Positions 45,379-54,518 of a stretch of DNA of 64,000 nt are shown piece after piece (positions within the stretch are counted from its first letter, which is position 1; every line of letters starts with the position of its first letter). Location of the stretch: assembly GCA_022824395.1 (NCBI GenBank), contig JAJDZX010000040.1:62001-126000 (forward strand), given 5' to 3'. The notes beneath the pieces were generated by a model. It ran no database searches, was not told the origin of the DNA, and worked only from the letters and a program-made list of their open reading frames with translations. This DNA is from Alphaproteobacteria bacterium (GTDB lineage: Bacteria > Pseudomonadota > Alphaproteobacteria > TMED109). The translations under genes and the position numbers were made by a program.

Positions 45379-46119
45379 ATGAACCAGATCGATCTCCAGG
45401 GCCGCGTCGCCGTCGTGACGGGGGCCGCCAGCGGTATCGGCCGCGCGACGGCAAAACGTCTCGGCGCGGATGGAGCGGCCCTCGAACTTTGGGACGCGGC
45501 GGCCGAGGGCCTCGCGGAAACCGCCAGCGCCACCGGCGGGCGGGCGACCACCCTCAGCGTCGCCGATGACGAAGCGGTCGCGGCGGCAGCCGCGGCGGCG
45601 GCGGAGCGGCACGGGCGCATCGACATCCTGGTGAACTGCGCCGGCATCGCCGGGGACATCGCGCCGGTCGTGGAAGCGGATCCGGCCGAATGGCGACGCG
45701 TGATCGAGGTCAATCTCACGGGCACCTTCCTCTGCTGCCGGGCCGTCCTGCCCCACATGCAGGGCTCGGGCTATGGCCGGATCGTCAACATCGCCTCCGT
45801 CGCGGGCAAGGAAGGCAATCCGAACGCCGCCCACTACAGTGCGTCGAAGGCGGGCGTGATCACCTTCACGCGGGCGCTCGGCAAGGAAGTGGCCGGCAGC
45901 GGCGTGCTGGTGAACTGCATCACCCCGGCGGTGATCGAGACCCCCATCCTGGGCCAGGTCACGGACGCGCAGGTCAAGTACATGGTCGAACGCATCCCGC
46001 TCGGCCGCATGGGGCGCCCGGAAGAGGTCGCCGCCCTGATCGCGTGGCTCTCGTCGGAAGAGTGCTCGTTCTCGACGGCCGCAGCCTTCGATCTCTCGGG
46101 CGGGCGCACCACGTACTGA
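45379..46119 (+). CDS. SDR-family oxidoreductase
   Basis: A 246-aa classical SDR with all expected residues: VTGAASGIGRAT, ILVNCAGIAG, NIASVAGKEGNPNAAHYSASKAGV (Ser, Tyr, Lys) and a C-terminus with FDLSGGRTTY. AAGGAG sits 6 nt before ATG 45379. It is 271 bp after the HisD-like gene and 48 bp before the enolase-superfamily gene on the same strand. Likely part of the same catabolic unit. Confidence 0.92.
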   Translation: MNQIDLQGRVAVVTGAASGIGRATAKRLGADGAALELWDAAAEGLAETASATGGRATTLSVADDEAVAAAAAAAAERHGRIDILVNCAGIAGDIAPVVEADPAEWRRVIEVNLTGTFLCCRAVLPHMQGSGYGRIVNIASVAGKEGNPNAAHYSASKAGVITFTRALGKEVAGSGVLVNCITPAVIETPILGQVTDAQVKYMVERIPLGRMGRPEEVAALIAWLSSEECSFSTAAAFDLSGGRTTY

Positions 46120-46167
46120 CCCGGCACCCCAATCTCGCCCGCACATCGCATCGGCCCAGGAGTCAGC

Positions 46168-47253
46168 ATGCACCCGCTCACCATCCGTTCCGTCACGACG
46201 CGCGCCGTCGAAGTGCCCTTGCGCCGTCCCCTTGCCACCAAGATCGGCACGTTCACCACGACACCGTTCCTGTTGATCGACCTGCACACCGAAGAGGGCG
46301 TTACGGGACGGAGCTACCTGTTCGGCTACCGGCCGAACGGAGCCCGCCTGCTGGCGACCGTGCTGGAAGAGATCGAAGTCATGGTCAAGGGGCGGCCATG
46401 CACCCCGGCGACCCTCTACGACGACCTCGTGCGCGGGCTCAACCTGTACGGACCGCAGGGCATCGCGTTCCAAGCGATCTCGGGCTTCGACATGGCCGCC
46501 TGGGACGCCTGTGCGCGCGCCGCGGGCCTGCCGCTGGCCGCGTTCCTCGGCGGAACGCCGGGGCCGGTGCGCGCCTACAACTCGAACGGGCTCGGACTGA
46601 TGGCGCCGGACGCGGTCGCCGCCCAGGCGGTGGAACTGCTCGACGGCGGCTTCCGGGCAATGAAGATACGCTTCGGCCGGGACCACGTGGACGGAGACGT
46701 GGCCGCCTTTGAAGCCGTGCGCGAAGCCATCCCCGACGACTGCCTGCTGATGTCGGACTTCAACCAGGGTCTCTCGCGGCGCGAGGCGCTTCGGCGCCTG
46801 CCCGTGCTCGACGACCTGGGCCTGGTCTGGTTCGAAGAGCCGGTCGCCTACGCGGACCTGGACGGCTGTCGCGAACTCCGTGAAACCGTCGCGACCCCGA
46901 TCCAGATCGGTGAGAACTTCTACGGCCCCACGGACCTCCAGGCCGCGGTGGACGCGGACGCAGCGGATTTCGTGATGCCGGACGCGCAACGCATCGGCGG
47001 CGTGACCGGGTGGATGCGCGCGGCGGCCATCGCCCACGAAGCCGACCTCCCCATCTCAACGCATCTGTTTCCGGAAGTGTCGTCCCACCTCATGCGGGTC
47101 ACGCCGGGCGCCCACTGGCTCGAGTACGTTGAATGGGCGTCGCCCTTCCTGGCGGAGCCGCTGGTGGTGCGAGATGGCCACGCGCAGGTGACGACCGCGC
47201 CCGGGACGGGGATCGAATGGAACGAGGACGCCGTCCGCAGCCTCGCCGCTTGA
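46168..47253 (+). CDS. Mandelate racemase/muconate lactonizing enzyme-family protein
   Basis: Enolase-superfamily enzyme, 361 aa. The capping domain spans 1-125. In the barrel, Lys sits in FRAMKIRFGRD (KxR instead of KxK). Metal ligands are Asp in SDFNQGL, Glu in WFEEPVAY and Glu in IGENFYG. Asp in MPDAQRIGGV and His in STHLFPE form the His-Asp dyad of the mandelate racemase subgroup, followed by Glu in LEYVEW. The Arg replacing the second Lys removes the S-face base, so acid dehydration or one-sided epimerisation is more likely than mandelate racemisation. Substrate unknown. Confidence 0.9.
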   Translation: MHPLTIRSVTTRAVEVPLRRPLATKIGTFTTTPFLLIDLHTEEGVTGRSYLFGYRPNGARLLATVLEEIEVMVKGRPCTPATLYDDLVRGLNLYGPQGIAFQAISGFDMAAWDACARAAGLPLAAFLGGTPGPVRAYNSNGLGLMAPDAVAAQAVELLDGGFRAMKIRFGRDHVDGDVAAFEAVREAIPDDCLLMSDFNQGLSRREALRRLPVLDDLGLVWFEEPVAYADLDGCRELRETVATPIQIGENFYGPTDLQAAVDADAADFVMPDAQRIGGVTGWMRAAAIAHEADLPISTHLFPEVSSHLMRVTPGAHWLEYVEWASPFLAEPLVVRDGHAQVTTAPGTGIEWNEDAVRSLAA

Positions 47254-47340
47254 CCCTACTCCCGGACGCTGCGGAGCCGCCGGAGCCCGGCCGTTCGCCG
47301 GGCGGCCGGAGCGCCAGGAGACGTCGCGGAGGCTGACGCC

Positions 47341-48384
47341 ATGGAACCCGACCGCGTCGTCCTGGGAATCGAGAGCAGCTGCGATGAGACCGCCGCGGCC
47401 GTCGTCGATTCCCGGCGCCGGATCCGTGCAAACGTCATCTTGTCGCAGCACGCCCAGCACTCCCCATTCCGGGGCGTGGTGCCCGAACTCGCGGCCCGGA
47501 GCCACGCCGAACGGCTGGATCTGACGGTACAGGAGGCCCTCCGCCAGGCGGAGTGCCCGTGGGGAGCCCTTGATGCGGTCGCTGCCACCGCCGGCCCCGG
47601 CCTGCTCGGCGGCGTCCTCGTGGGTACCGTGACCGCGAAGTGCATCGCGCTCGTGCACGACCTGCCCTACGTCGCCGTGAACCACCTTGAGGCGCACGCG
47701 CTGACGCCGCGCCTCACCGATCGCCTGGAATTTCCCTATCTGGCCCTGCTCGTGTCGGGCGGGCACAGCCAGTTCGTGGCGGTGGCCGGCGTGGGCCGGC
47801 ATGTGCTGCTCGGCACCACCCGGGACGATGCCGCCGGAGAGGCCTTCGACAAGGCCGCCCGGCTGCTGGGGCTGGGATTCCCCGGGGGGCCGGCCATTGA
47901 GCGGGCGGCGCGCGACGGCGATCCTGACCGCTTTCCGCTCCCCCGCCCACTGGCCGGCCAGGCGGGCGCCGACATGTCCTTCAGCGGCCTCAAGACCGCA
48001 CTGGTCCACGCGGTGGCGCGAGAGGGAGCCCGCCCGCTCGATGACGACACCCGCGCAGACCTCGCGGCCTCCTTCCAGAAGGCCATCGTCGAAACCCTGG
48101 CGGATCGCCTGGAACAGGCGGTACGCGCCTTCCGGAGGTTGCATGCGTCAGGGACCGTCGTGGTCCTGGCCGGGGGTGTCGCGGCAAACCAGGCATTGCG
48201 GGCGCGGCTGTCCGGGGCCGCGGCCGGCCAGGGCATGCGTCTGATCGCGCCGCCGGTCCATCTGTGCACGGACAACGCGGCGATGGTTGCGTGGGCCGGC
48301 CTCGAGCGCCTGGAGGACGGCGCGGTGTCCGCGCTGGAAGAGCCGTCCCGGGCGCGCTGGCCACTCGCCGGAGGCTCCGTTTGA
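47341..48384 (+). CDS. tsaD: tRNA N6-threonylcarbamoyladenosine transferase TsaD
   Basis: Universal enzyme that transfers the threonylcarbamoyl group to A37 of ANN-decoding tRNAs; 347 aa. Motifs: LGIESSCDETAAAVV at the N-terminus, the metal-binding VNHLEAHALTP, LLVSGGHSQFV, GEAFDKAARLLGLGFPGGP, AGGVAANQALR and LCTDNAAMVAWAG. Its stop overlaps the gpsA TTG start by 4 bp. Confidence 0.97.
   Translation: MEPDRVVLGIESSCDETAAAVVDSRRRIRANVILSQHAQHSPFRGVVPELAARSHAERLDLTVQEALRQAECPWGALDAVAATAGPGLLGGVLVGTVTAKCIALVHDLPYVAVNHLEAHALTPRLTDRLEFPYLALLVSGGHSQFVAVAGVGRHVLLGTTRDDAAGEAFDKAARLLGLGFPGGPAIERAARDGDPDRFPLPRPLAGQAGADMSFSGLKTALVHAVAREGARPLDDDTRADLAASFQKAIVETLADRLEQAVRAFRRLHASGTVVVLAGGVAANQALRARLSGAAAGQGMRLIAPPVHLCTDNAAMVAWAGLERLEDGAVSALEEPSRARWPLAGGSV
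48370..48374 (+). promoter_or_regulatory. Ribosome-binding site fixing the gpsA TTG start
   Basis: GGAGG lies 6 nt before TTG 48381, inside the end of tsaD. It makes the non-ATG start, which overlaps the tsaD stop (TTGA), the best choice. Confidence 0.75.
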
Positions 48385-49379
48385 CGCGCGTTGCGGTCAT
48401 CGGTGCCGGGGCGTGGGGCACTGCCCTGGGAGCCGTGCTTGCCCGCGCCACCACCGGCGAGGTCACGCTGTGGGCACGGCGCCAGGAGGTGGCGGACGCC
48501 ATCAACCAGACCCACCGCAATCCGGAGCTGCTGCCCGGCATCGACTTGCCGCCCGAGCTCCGCGCCACCACCGCGCTGCACGATGCGGCGGCCGATGTGA
48601 TGGTCGTCGCCGTCCCTGCCCAGCACGTCCGCACCGTCATGTCGCTCCTCAGCGGATCGGTCCCCGCTGATGCCGGCCTGGTGCTCTGCGCCAAGGGAAT
48701 CGAACGCGCCAGCGGCTACCTGATGAGCGAGGTCGTGGCCGACATCCTGCCGTCGGCCCGGGTGGCCGTTCTCTCGGGGCCTTCGTTCGCGGGCGAGGTG
48801 GCTCGCGGATTGCCGACCGCGCTGGCCCTCGCCACCGCCGACGCCGGTCTCGCGAATCGGGTTCCGGAGCTGTTGGCCGGATCAGCGCTGCGGATCTACG
48901 TGAACGACGACCTGATCGGGACGCAGATCGGGGGGGCTGCCAAGAACGTGCTGGCCATCGCCTGCGGCATCGCCGTGGGAGCCGGCTACGGCGAAAACGC
49001 CCGCGCCACGCTGATTGCGCGCGGCATGGCGGAAATCCGGCGGCTCGGGGTGGCGTGCGGGGGGCGGCCCGAAACCCTTGCCGGCCTGGCGGGAGTCGGC
49101 GACATCGTGCTGACGTGCACCAGTCCCGCGTCCCGGAACTATGCGTTCGGCCATCGTCTCGGGGTCGACCGGAAGACGGCGGACCTGCCGGCCCGCGGGC
49201 GGGCGGTCGTGGAGGGCGTCGCCAGCGCCGGTGCCGTCCGGCAGCTCGCCCGGCGCCTCAACGTCGACATGCCGATCGCGGAAGCCGTCGAGCAGGTTCT
49301 CGACGCCGGCGCCGACCTCCGGGCGGTGGCGGCGGCACTGCTCGCGCGGCCGCATCGCCACGACGGGGAGGCCGCCTGA
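48381..49379 (+). CDS. gpsA: Glycerol-3-phosphate dehydrogenase (NAD(P)+)
   Basis: Makes sn-glycerol-3-phosphate for phospholipids from dihydroxyacetone phosphate; 332 aa. Coenzyme loop AVIGAGAWGTALG at the N-terminus, SGPSFAGEVARGLPTAL, the catalytic Lys in GGAAKNVLAIACGIAVGAGYGENARATL and GVGDIVLTCTSPASRNYAFG. TTG start supported by GGAGG and overlap with tsaD. In other alphaproteobacteria tsaD-gpsA is often followed by a YciI gene; here uppP follows. Confidence 0.96.
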   Translation: MTRVAVIGAGAWGTALGAVLARATTGEVTLWARRQEVADAINQTHRNPELLPGIDLPPELRATTALHDAAADVMVVAVPAQHVRTVMSLLSGSVPADAGLVLCAKGIERASGYLMSEVVADILPSARVAVLSGPSFAGEVARGLPTALALATADAGLANRVPELLAGSALRIYVNDDLIGTQIGGAAKNVLAIACGIAVGAGYGENARATLIARGMAEIRRLGVACGGRPETLAGLAGVGDIVLTCTSPASRNYAFGHRLGVDRKTADLPARGRAVVEGVASAGAVRQLARRLNVDMPIAEAVEQVLDAGADLRAVAAALLARPHRHDGEAA

Positions 49380-49468
49380 ATGATCCCCGCCGGACCGACG
49401 GCGGGACCCCGGGGGCACTCGGCACCGCGGAGGCGCCCGAGGCGCCCGGTCCGTGCAGAAGGCGCGCC

Positions 49469-50278
49469 GTGACCACGTTTGAACTGCTGATCTACGGGTT
49501 CGTGCAGGGTGCCACGGAGTTTCTTCCCGTGAGTTCCTCGGCGCATCTCTACGCCTTGGAAGAGATCTTTGCCTGGCCTGAGGCCGGCCGGGTCCTGGTG
49601 GTCGCCAGCCACACGGGCACCCTGGTCGCTGTCGTGGTGGCCTGTCGCAGCCAGGTCGCCAGGCTGGCAAGCGGGCTCGCGATGCTCGGACTCGGTCGCG
49701 GCGACCGGGCGGAGGCCCGGGAAGCGCTCCGAATTCTCGCGGCGACCGTTCCCCTGTTCGCGGCCGGGGCGGTGGTTGCTCTCCAGATCCCCTCGGCCAC
49801 GCTCGCCCAGCTTCCCGTGATGGCGGCCGCCACCGCGGGCGGGGGTCTCCTGCTGCTGGCGGCGGACCGCGGCTGGTTGCGCGTGCCGGCCGGGCCGGCG
49901 AACGGGGTTGCCGCCTACTGGTTCATCGGCGTCATGCAGGTCCTCGCCCTGATCCCCGGGGCGAGCCGGGCCGGGTGCGTGATGACTGCCGCGAGGATGG
50001 CCGGCTGGGACCGGACGGCCTCGGCCAACGTGGCGTTCGTACTGGGCCTGCCGGCGATCGCCGGCGCCACCGCCGTGGAGGCGTGGGACCTCGCCCAGCA
50101 CGGCGATGCCGGGTTGATCACGGCGGCGGCCACGGTGCTGGTGGTGGCGTTCGTCGCCGCGCTCGCCGCGATCTGGCTGCTGATGCGTTGGCTGCAGCAG
50201 CGGAGCTTCCTCCCGTTCGTGGTCTACCGGTTCGTGCTGGCCGGTCTCCTGGCGTGGCTGGCGCTCGGCGCGCCGTAG
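49469..50278 (+). CDS. uppP: Undecaprenyl-diphosphatase (BacA/UppP type)
   Basis: Membrane phosphatase recycling the undecaprenyl carrier for peptidoglycan; 269 aa and about eight helices. First signature GFVQGATEFLPVSSSAHL, with the catalytic Glu and Ser/His. Second signature reads LIPGASRAGCVMTAARMAGWDRT, where the usual PGxSRSG has Ala in place of the second Ser; the catalytic Arg is kept. GTG 49469 has GAAGG 7 nt upstream. It lies 89 bp after gpsA. Confidence 0.93.
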   Translation: MTTFELLIYGFVQGATEFLPVSSSAHLYALEEIFAWPEAGRVLVVASHTGTLVAVVVACRSQVARLASGLAMLGLGRGDRAEAREALRILAATVPLFAAGAVVALQIPSATLAQLPVMAAATAGGGLLLLAADRGWLRVPAGPANGVAAYWFIGVMQVLALIPGASRAGCVMTAARMAGWDRTASANVAFVLGLPAIAGATAVEAWDLAQHGDAGLITAAATVLVVAFVAALAAIWLLMRWLQQRSFLPFVVYRFVLAGLLAWLALGAP

Positions 50279-50317
50279 GGGAGCCCGCCCGCCGGCCGCC
50301 TCGGCCCGGCCGCGCAA

Positions 50318-50346
50318 TTGACTTCGCGCAGGCGCTCGCATAAACA
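50318..50346 (+). promoter_or_regulatory. Housekeeping promoter for the rpsP operon
   Basis: TTGACT, a 17-bp spacer and TAAACA form a good sigma-70-type promoter with ideal spacing. Start predicted near 50353, giving a leader of about 98 nt before the rpsP ATG, long enough for translational control. Confidence 0.65.
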
Positions 50347-50450
50347 GGCTGGCACGAACGCCTACAGCCACCCGCGCACCCTGCCAGGCGGCCACGAGAT
50401 GCCCTTGCGCACCCCCGGGCGTTCGCTCCTGTTCCTTCCGAGTGCACGGC

Positions 50451-50777
50451 ATGTCGCTGAAGATTCGTTTGAGCCGTGGCGGGGCCAAGAAGAACCCCCA
50501 CTACCGGATTGTCGTGGCGGATTCCCGCAGCCCGCGCGACGGCCGGTTCATCGAGCGCGTGGGTGCGTACCACCCGTTGCGGCCCAAGGATGACAAGGAC
50601 CGCGTCAGCCTCGATCTCGAACGGATCCAGCACTGGATGGAACGTGGCGCCCATCCCACCGACCGGATCAAGCGGTTTCTCGTCGACGCCGGGGCGCTGC
50701 CGCGGCCGGCCAAGTTCGGCCCGGCTCCCGCCTCGTCAGACGACTCCGAAGATCCGCCGGCTGAACCCGCCGCCTGA
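50451..50777 (+). CDS. rpsP: 30S ribosomal protein bS16
   Basis: Small-subunit ribosomal protein, 108 aa. It begins [41 protein letters not shown], the full bS16 signature, and has an acidic Asp/Glu/Pro tail ([12 protein letters not shown]) beyond the usual 80-90 residues. ATG 50451 is used; GTG 50442 is less likely. First gene of rpsP-NnrU-rimM-trmD-rplS. Confidence 0.97.
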   Translation: MSLKIRLSRGGAKKNPHYRIVVADSRSPRDGRFIERVGAYHPLRPKDDKDRVSLDLERIQHWMERGAHPTDRIKRFLVDAGALPRPAKFGPAPASSDDSEDPPAEPAA

Positions 50778-50780
50778 CCC

Positions 50781-51332
50781 ATGTCCGCACTCGCGGCCGG
50801 TGTCGCGCTCTTCATAGCCCTGCACCTGCTGCCCATGGCGCGCGGCTCGGCCCGCGCCTCCCTTACCCGCATCCTGGGCGATACACCCTACCGGGCGGTT
50901 TTCGCCGTAGGCGCCCTGGCTGCCGTGGGCCTCATGGTCTGGGGCTGGCGAAGCGCCCCCGTCGTGCCGGTCTACACGGCCCCGCCACCGATCGCCTGGC
51001 TCGGCACCGCGCTCGCCTTCGCTGCCATCGTCCTGTTCCTGTCGAGCGTCTACCCGTCGCGACTCCGGCGATGGGTCCGTCACCCGCAGCTGGCCGCCGT
51101 GATCCTGTGGAGCTGCGGCCACCTGCTGCATGGCGCAGCCCTCCACAGCCTCGTGCTGTTTGGCGGGCTGGGAGCCTGGGCGCTGGCATGGATTCTGGTG
51201 GAGGGCTGGGGACCGCCGAAGTCGAATCGCGTAGCACCGCTCCACCTTGACCTGCTGGGGCTTTCTGCGTCCCTCCTGGCGGCCGTCATCGTCGGGTGGG
51301 TTCACGGGCTGGTGCACGGCAATCTCCTGTAG
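50781..51332 (+). CDS. NnrU-family membrane protein
   Basis: A 183-aa integral membrane protein with five to six helices. It opens with LFIALHLLPMARGSARASLTRILGDTPYRAVFAVGALA and contains HPQLAAVILWSCGHLLHGAALHSLVLFGGLGAWAL, the conserved His/Asn-type core of NnrU proteins linked to denitrification and haem/nitrite metabolism. It starts 3 bp after rpsP and sits between rpsP and rimM, so it is co-expressed with translation genes. Its role is not established. Confidence 0.88.
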   Translation: MSALAAGVALFIALHLLPMARGSARASLTRILGDTPYRAVFAVGALAAVGLMVWGWRSAPVVPVYTAPPPIAWLGTALAFAAIVLFLSSVYPSRLRRWVRHPQLAAVILWSCGHLLHGAALHSLVLFGGLGAWALAWILVEGWGPPKSNRVAPLHLDLLGLSASLLAAVIVGWVHGLVHGNLL

Positions 51333-51354
51333 ACCCGCTTGAAGGCGCCGCAGC

Positions 51355-51951
51355 GTGAGCCGTACGATGCGCAGCGACGTCCCGGCGGAGGATTCAACTG
51401 CGGCCAGCCGAATCGCGCTCGCGTGCGTGGTCCGTGCGCACGGGGTGCGGGGCGCCGTACGCTGCCGGCTGTACGGTGAATCGGCCGACAGCCTGACCAC
51501 TGCCGGCCCGGTAGTCCTGCCGGACGGCCGTGCCACCCGGGTGCGGATCCTGGCGACCGTCGGCCGCCACGCGCTCTGCCAACTCGACGGCATCAATGAC
51601 CGAACTGCGGCCACCGCCCTCGTCGGGAGCGAACTTGCAGTGCCCCGCGACCGGCTGCGTGCGCCCGATACCGGCAGCTACTTCCATGTCGATCTGATCG
51701 GCCTCAGGGTCCGCGACACCGACGACCGGGCGCAGGGCACCGTTGCAGCCGTGCACAATTTCGGCGCCGGCGACCTCCTGGAGATCCAACCGACCGCGGG
51801 CGCCTCCCTCTTCGTACCGTTCACCGCCGAGGCGGTGCCGGGCGTCGACATCGCCGGCGGGGTCCTGCGCGCGGATGCCGTCTGGTTCCCGTCCGGAGAG
51901 CCGCCGCCATCCCGAACCCCGACCCCCGGCTTGCGCCATGACGGAACCTGA
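51355..51951 (+). CDS. rimM: 16S rRNA processing protein RimM
   Basis: 30S maturation factor that binds uS19, 198 aa. The N-terminal RimM domain starts [26 protein letters not shown]; the C-terminal PRC-barrel has [34 protein letters not shown] and [20 protein letters not shown] 51355 has GAAGG 9 nt upstream; ATG 51367 is an alternative. The stop overlaps trmD by 14 bp. Confidence 0.95.
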   Translation: MSRTMRSDVPAEDSTAASRIALACVVRAHGVRGAVRCRLYGESADSLTTAGPVVLPDGRATRVRILATVGRHALCQLDGINDRTAATALVGSELAVPRDRLRAPDTGSYFHVDLIGLRVRDTDDRAQGTVAAVHNFGAGDLLEIQPTAGASLFVPFTAEAVPGVDIAGGVLRADAVWFPSGEPPPSRTPTPGLRHDGT

Positions 51952-52684
51952 TGCGTCCTGGCGGGCCACCGTCTTCACGATCTTTCCCGAGATGTTTCCG
52001 GGGCCGCTCGGGCATTCGCTGGCGGGTCGCGCCAAGGAAGCCGGCGTCTGGTCCCTCGAGACGGTGGACATTCGGCGCTACGCAAGCGATAAACACGCTT
52101 CCGTGGACGGGCCGGCCTTCGGGGACGGCGGGGGCATGGTGATGCGCCCCGATGTCCTTGCCGCCGCGCTTGACGCGCATGCCGCGGCACCTGGGCCGGC
52201 GCTGGCGTTGTCCGCTCGTGGGCAGCCGCTGACGCAGGCGCGAATCCGAGCCCTCGTGGCCGGACCGGGCGTGCGCCTCGTGTGCGGCCGCTACGAGGGA
52301 ATCGACGAGCGCTTCCTCGAGGCGCGGGACGTGGAGGAGATCTCGGTCGGCGACTACGTGCTGTCCGGTGGGGAGCCGGGAGCGCTGGTGGTCATCGACG
52401 CAGTCGTGCGCTTGCTGCCCGGGGTGACCGGGACGGTCGAGCGCCTGGCGGACGAATCGTTCGAGGACGGGTTGCTCGAGCACCCCCAGTACACGCGGCC
52501 CCGCGTCTTCGAGGGTCGCACGCCCCCGGCGGTGCTGGTATCGGGCGACCACGCCGAGATCGCGCGCTGGCGGCGCGCCGCGGCGGAAGAGAGTACCCGG
52601 GCCCGGCGCCCGGACCTTTGGCGGGAGCACCTGCGGACCCGCCGTCCAACCGGCCCCCGAGGCGGCCAGGAGAACGAGCGATGA
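51938..52684 (+). CDS. trmD: tRNA (guanine-37-N1)-methyltransferase
   Basis: SPOUT knotted methyltransferase that makes m1G37 and prevents frameshifting; 248 aa. Motifs: [77 protein letters not shown] (trefoil knot), and the C-terminal ARRPDLW. The stop overlaps rplS by 4 bp (ATGA). Confidence 0.97.
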   Translation: MTEPDASWRATVFTIFPEMFPGPLGHSLAGRAKEAGVWSLETVDIRRYASDKHASVDGPAFGDGGGMVMRPDVLAAALDAHAAAPGPALALSARGQPLTQARIRALVAGPGVRLVCGRYEGIDERFLEARDVEEISVGDYVLSGGEPGALVVIDAVVRLLPGVTGTVERLADESFEDGLLEHPQYTRPRVFEGRTPPAVLVSGDHAEIARWRRAAAEESTRARRPDLWREHLRTRRPTGPRGGQENER

Positions 52685-53085
52685 ACGTCATCGACGCGAT
52701 CGAGCGCGAGCAGATTGCCGAGGCCAAGGCGCGGCACTCGGCACCTGAATTCAGGCCGGGCGACACCGTGCGGGTCAGCGTCCGCGTGACGGAGGGCTCG
52801 CGCCAGCGGGTGCAGGCATTTGAAGGCGTCTGCATCAGCCGCACCAGCCGTGGCATGGGTTCCACGTTCACGGTGCGGAAGGTGAGCTACGGCGAAGGCG
52901 TGGAACGCGTCTTTCCGCTGTACGCGCCGATCATCGAGAGCATCGAGGTCGTGCGCCAGGGACGCGTGCGGCGGGCGAAGCTCTACTACCTGCGCGAGCG
53001 CTCCGGGAAGTCGGCGCGCATCCGCGAACGCCGTCGGACCGCGGTGGGCCGCACGGCCAAGCCGGCGCCGGCCGACGAGAACTGA
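52681..53085 (+). CDS. rplS: 50S ribosomal protein bL19
   Basis: Large-subunit protein at the 30S-50S interface, 134 aa. Core: [82 protein letters not shown] 15-residue basic/Ala tail follows. Coupled to trmD, and 8 bp before leuC. Confidence 0.97.
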   Translation: MNVIDAIEREQIAEAKARHSAPEFRPGDTVRVSVRVTEGSRQRVQAFEGVCISRTSRGMGSTFTVRKVSYGEGVERVFPLYAPIIESIEVVRQGRVRRAKLYYLRERSGKSARIRERRRTAVGRTAKPAPADEN

Positions 53086-53093
53086 CGTTCGCC

Positions 53094-54518
53094 GTGCCCG
53101 CCAACGGCCCGCAAACCCTCTTTGCGAAGATCTGGGACCGCCACGTCGTCGAAACCCGCGACGATGGCGTCACCCTCCTCTACATCGACCGTCACCTGGT
53201 CCACGAGGTCACCAGCCCGCAGGCTTTCGAGGGGCTGCGGGTGGCTGGACGGCCGGCCCGGCGCCCGGAACTGGCGCTGGCGGTCGCCGACCACAACGTG
53301 CCCACCGAGGGCCGCGTGCGCGGGATCGCGGACGAGACCGCGCGCCTGCAGGTCGAGACGCTCGAGGACAACGTCCGCGAGTTCGGGATCCCGTACCTGC
53401 CGCTGCTCGATTCCCGGCAGGGAATCGTGCACGTCATCGGCCCCGAACAGGGCTTCACGCTCCCCGGCACGACGGTCGTCTGCGGCGACAGCCACACGGC
53501 GACCCACGGTGCGTTCGGCGCCCTCGCCTTCGGGATCGGCACCAGTGAGGTCGAGCACGTGCTGGCCACGCAGACGCTGCTCCAGCGCCGGCCGAAAACC
53601 ATGCGGATCACCATCACCGGTCAACCACCGGTCAGCGTCGACGCCAAGGACCTGATCCTCAGCGTGATCGGCCGCATCGGCGCGGCCGGAGGGACCGGCC
53701 ACGTGATCGAGTACGCCGGTGCGGCGATCCGCGCGCTGTCGATGGAAGGGCGCATGACAGTCTGCAACATGTCGATCGAGGCCGGGGCGCGGGCGGGGTT
53801 GATCGCCCCCGACGCGACGACGTTCGCCTACCTCGACGAACGGCCGCTGGCGCCGGCCGGTGACGCCTGGGAGGCCGCCTGCGCGGATTGGCGTACGCTG
53901 CCGACCGACCCGGGTGCCGCCTTCGACCGCGACGTGGAGATTGACGTCGCCGAGTTGAAGCCGCACGTGACCTGGGGAACGAGTCCCCAGGACGCCGTGG
54001 CGATTGACGCGGTGGTGCCAGACCCGGCGGTCGTCTCGGACCCGGACCGCCGCGAAATCATGGAGCGCGGGCTCGACTACATGGATCTCGAGCCCGGCAC
54101 GCCGCTCGCCGAGGTGCCCATCGATCGCGTCTTCATCGGCTCGTGCACCAACGCCCGAATCGAGGACATCCGGGCGGCCGCCGCGATCGCCCGCGGCCGG
54201 AGCGTGGCCGACCGCGTGCACGCCATGATCGTGCCGGGATCGGGGCTCGTGAAGGAGCAGGCCGAAGCCGAGGGCCTCGACCGAATCCTGATCGACGCCG
54301 GCTTCGACTGGCGCGAGCCCGGCTGCTCGATGTGCCTTGGCATGAACCCCGATCAGCTCTCGCCCGGCGAACGCTGCGTCTCGACCTCCAACCGCAACTT
54401 CGAGGGCCGCCAGGGGCGCGGCGGGCGCACCCACCTGGCCAGCCCCGCGACCGCCGCCGCCAGCGCCATCCTGGGGACGATTGCGGATCACCGGGCACTG
54501 GCCAGGGAGACCGCCTGA
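53094..54518 (+). CDS. leuC: 3-isopropylmalate dehydratase large subunit
   Basis: Aconitase-family enzyme of leucine synthesis; 474 aa. It opens [12 protein letters not shown]. The [4Fe-4S] cysteines lie in [17 protein letters not shown] and [14 protein letters not shown]; the catalytic [29 protein letters not shown] is present. GTG start 8 bp after rplS. The stop shares a base with the leuD ATG (TGATG). The rplS-leuC junction is common in alphaproteobacteria. Confidence 0.97.
   Translation: MPANGPQTLFAKIWDRHVVETRDDGVTLLYIDRHLVHEVTSPQAFEGLRVAGRPARRPELALAVADHNVPTEGRVRGIADETARLQVETLEDNVREFGIPYLPLLDSRQGIVHVIGPEQGFTLPGTTVVCGDSHTATHGAFGALAFGIGTSEVEHVLATQTLLQRRPKTMRITITGQPPVSVDAKDLILSVIGRIGAAGGTGHVIEYAGAAIRALSMEGRMTVCNMSIEAGARAGLIAPDATTFAYLDERPLAPAGDAWEAACADWRTLPTDPGAAFDRDVEIDVAELKPHVTWGTSPQDAVAIDAVVPDPAVVSDPDRREIMERGLDYMDLEPGTPLAEVPIDRVFIGSCTNARIEDIRAAAAIARGRSVADRVHAMIVPGSGLVKEQAEAEGLDRILIDAGFDWREPGCSMCLGMNPDQLSPGERCVSTSNRNFEGRQGRGGRTHLASPATAAASAILGTIADHRALARETA

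Noticed and set aside
41558-47253. Integrative element using the tRNA-Glu 3' end as attachment site
   Set aside because: No integrase and no second copy of the tRNA 3' end were found in the window, so only a weak island suggestion is kept.
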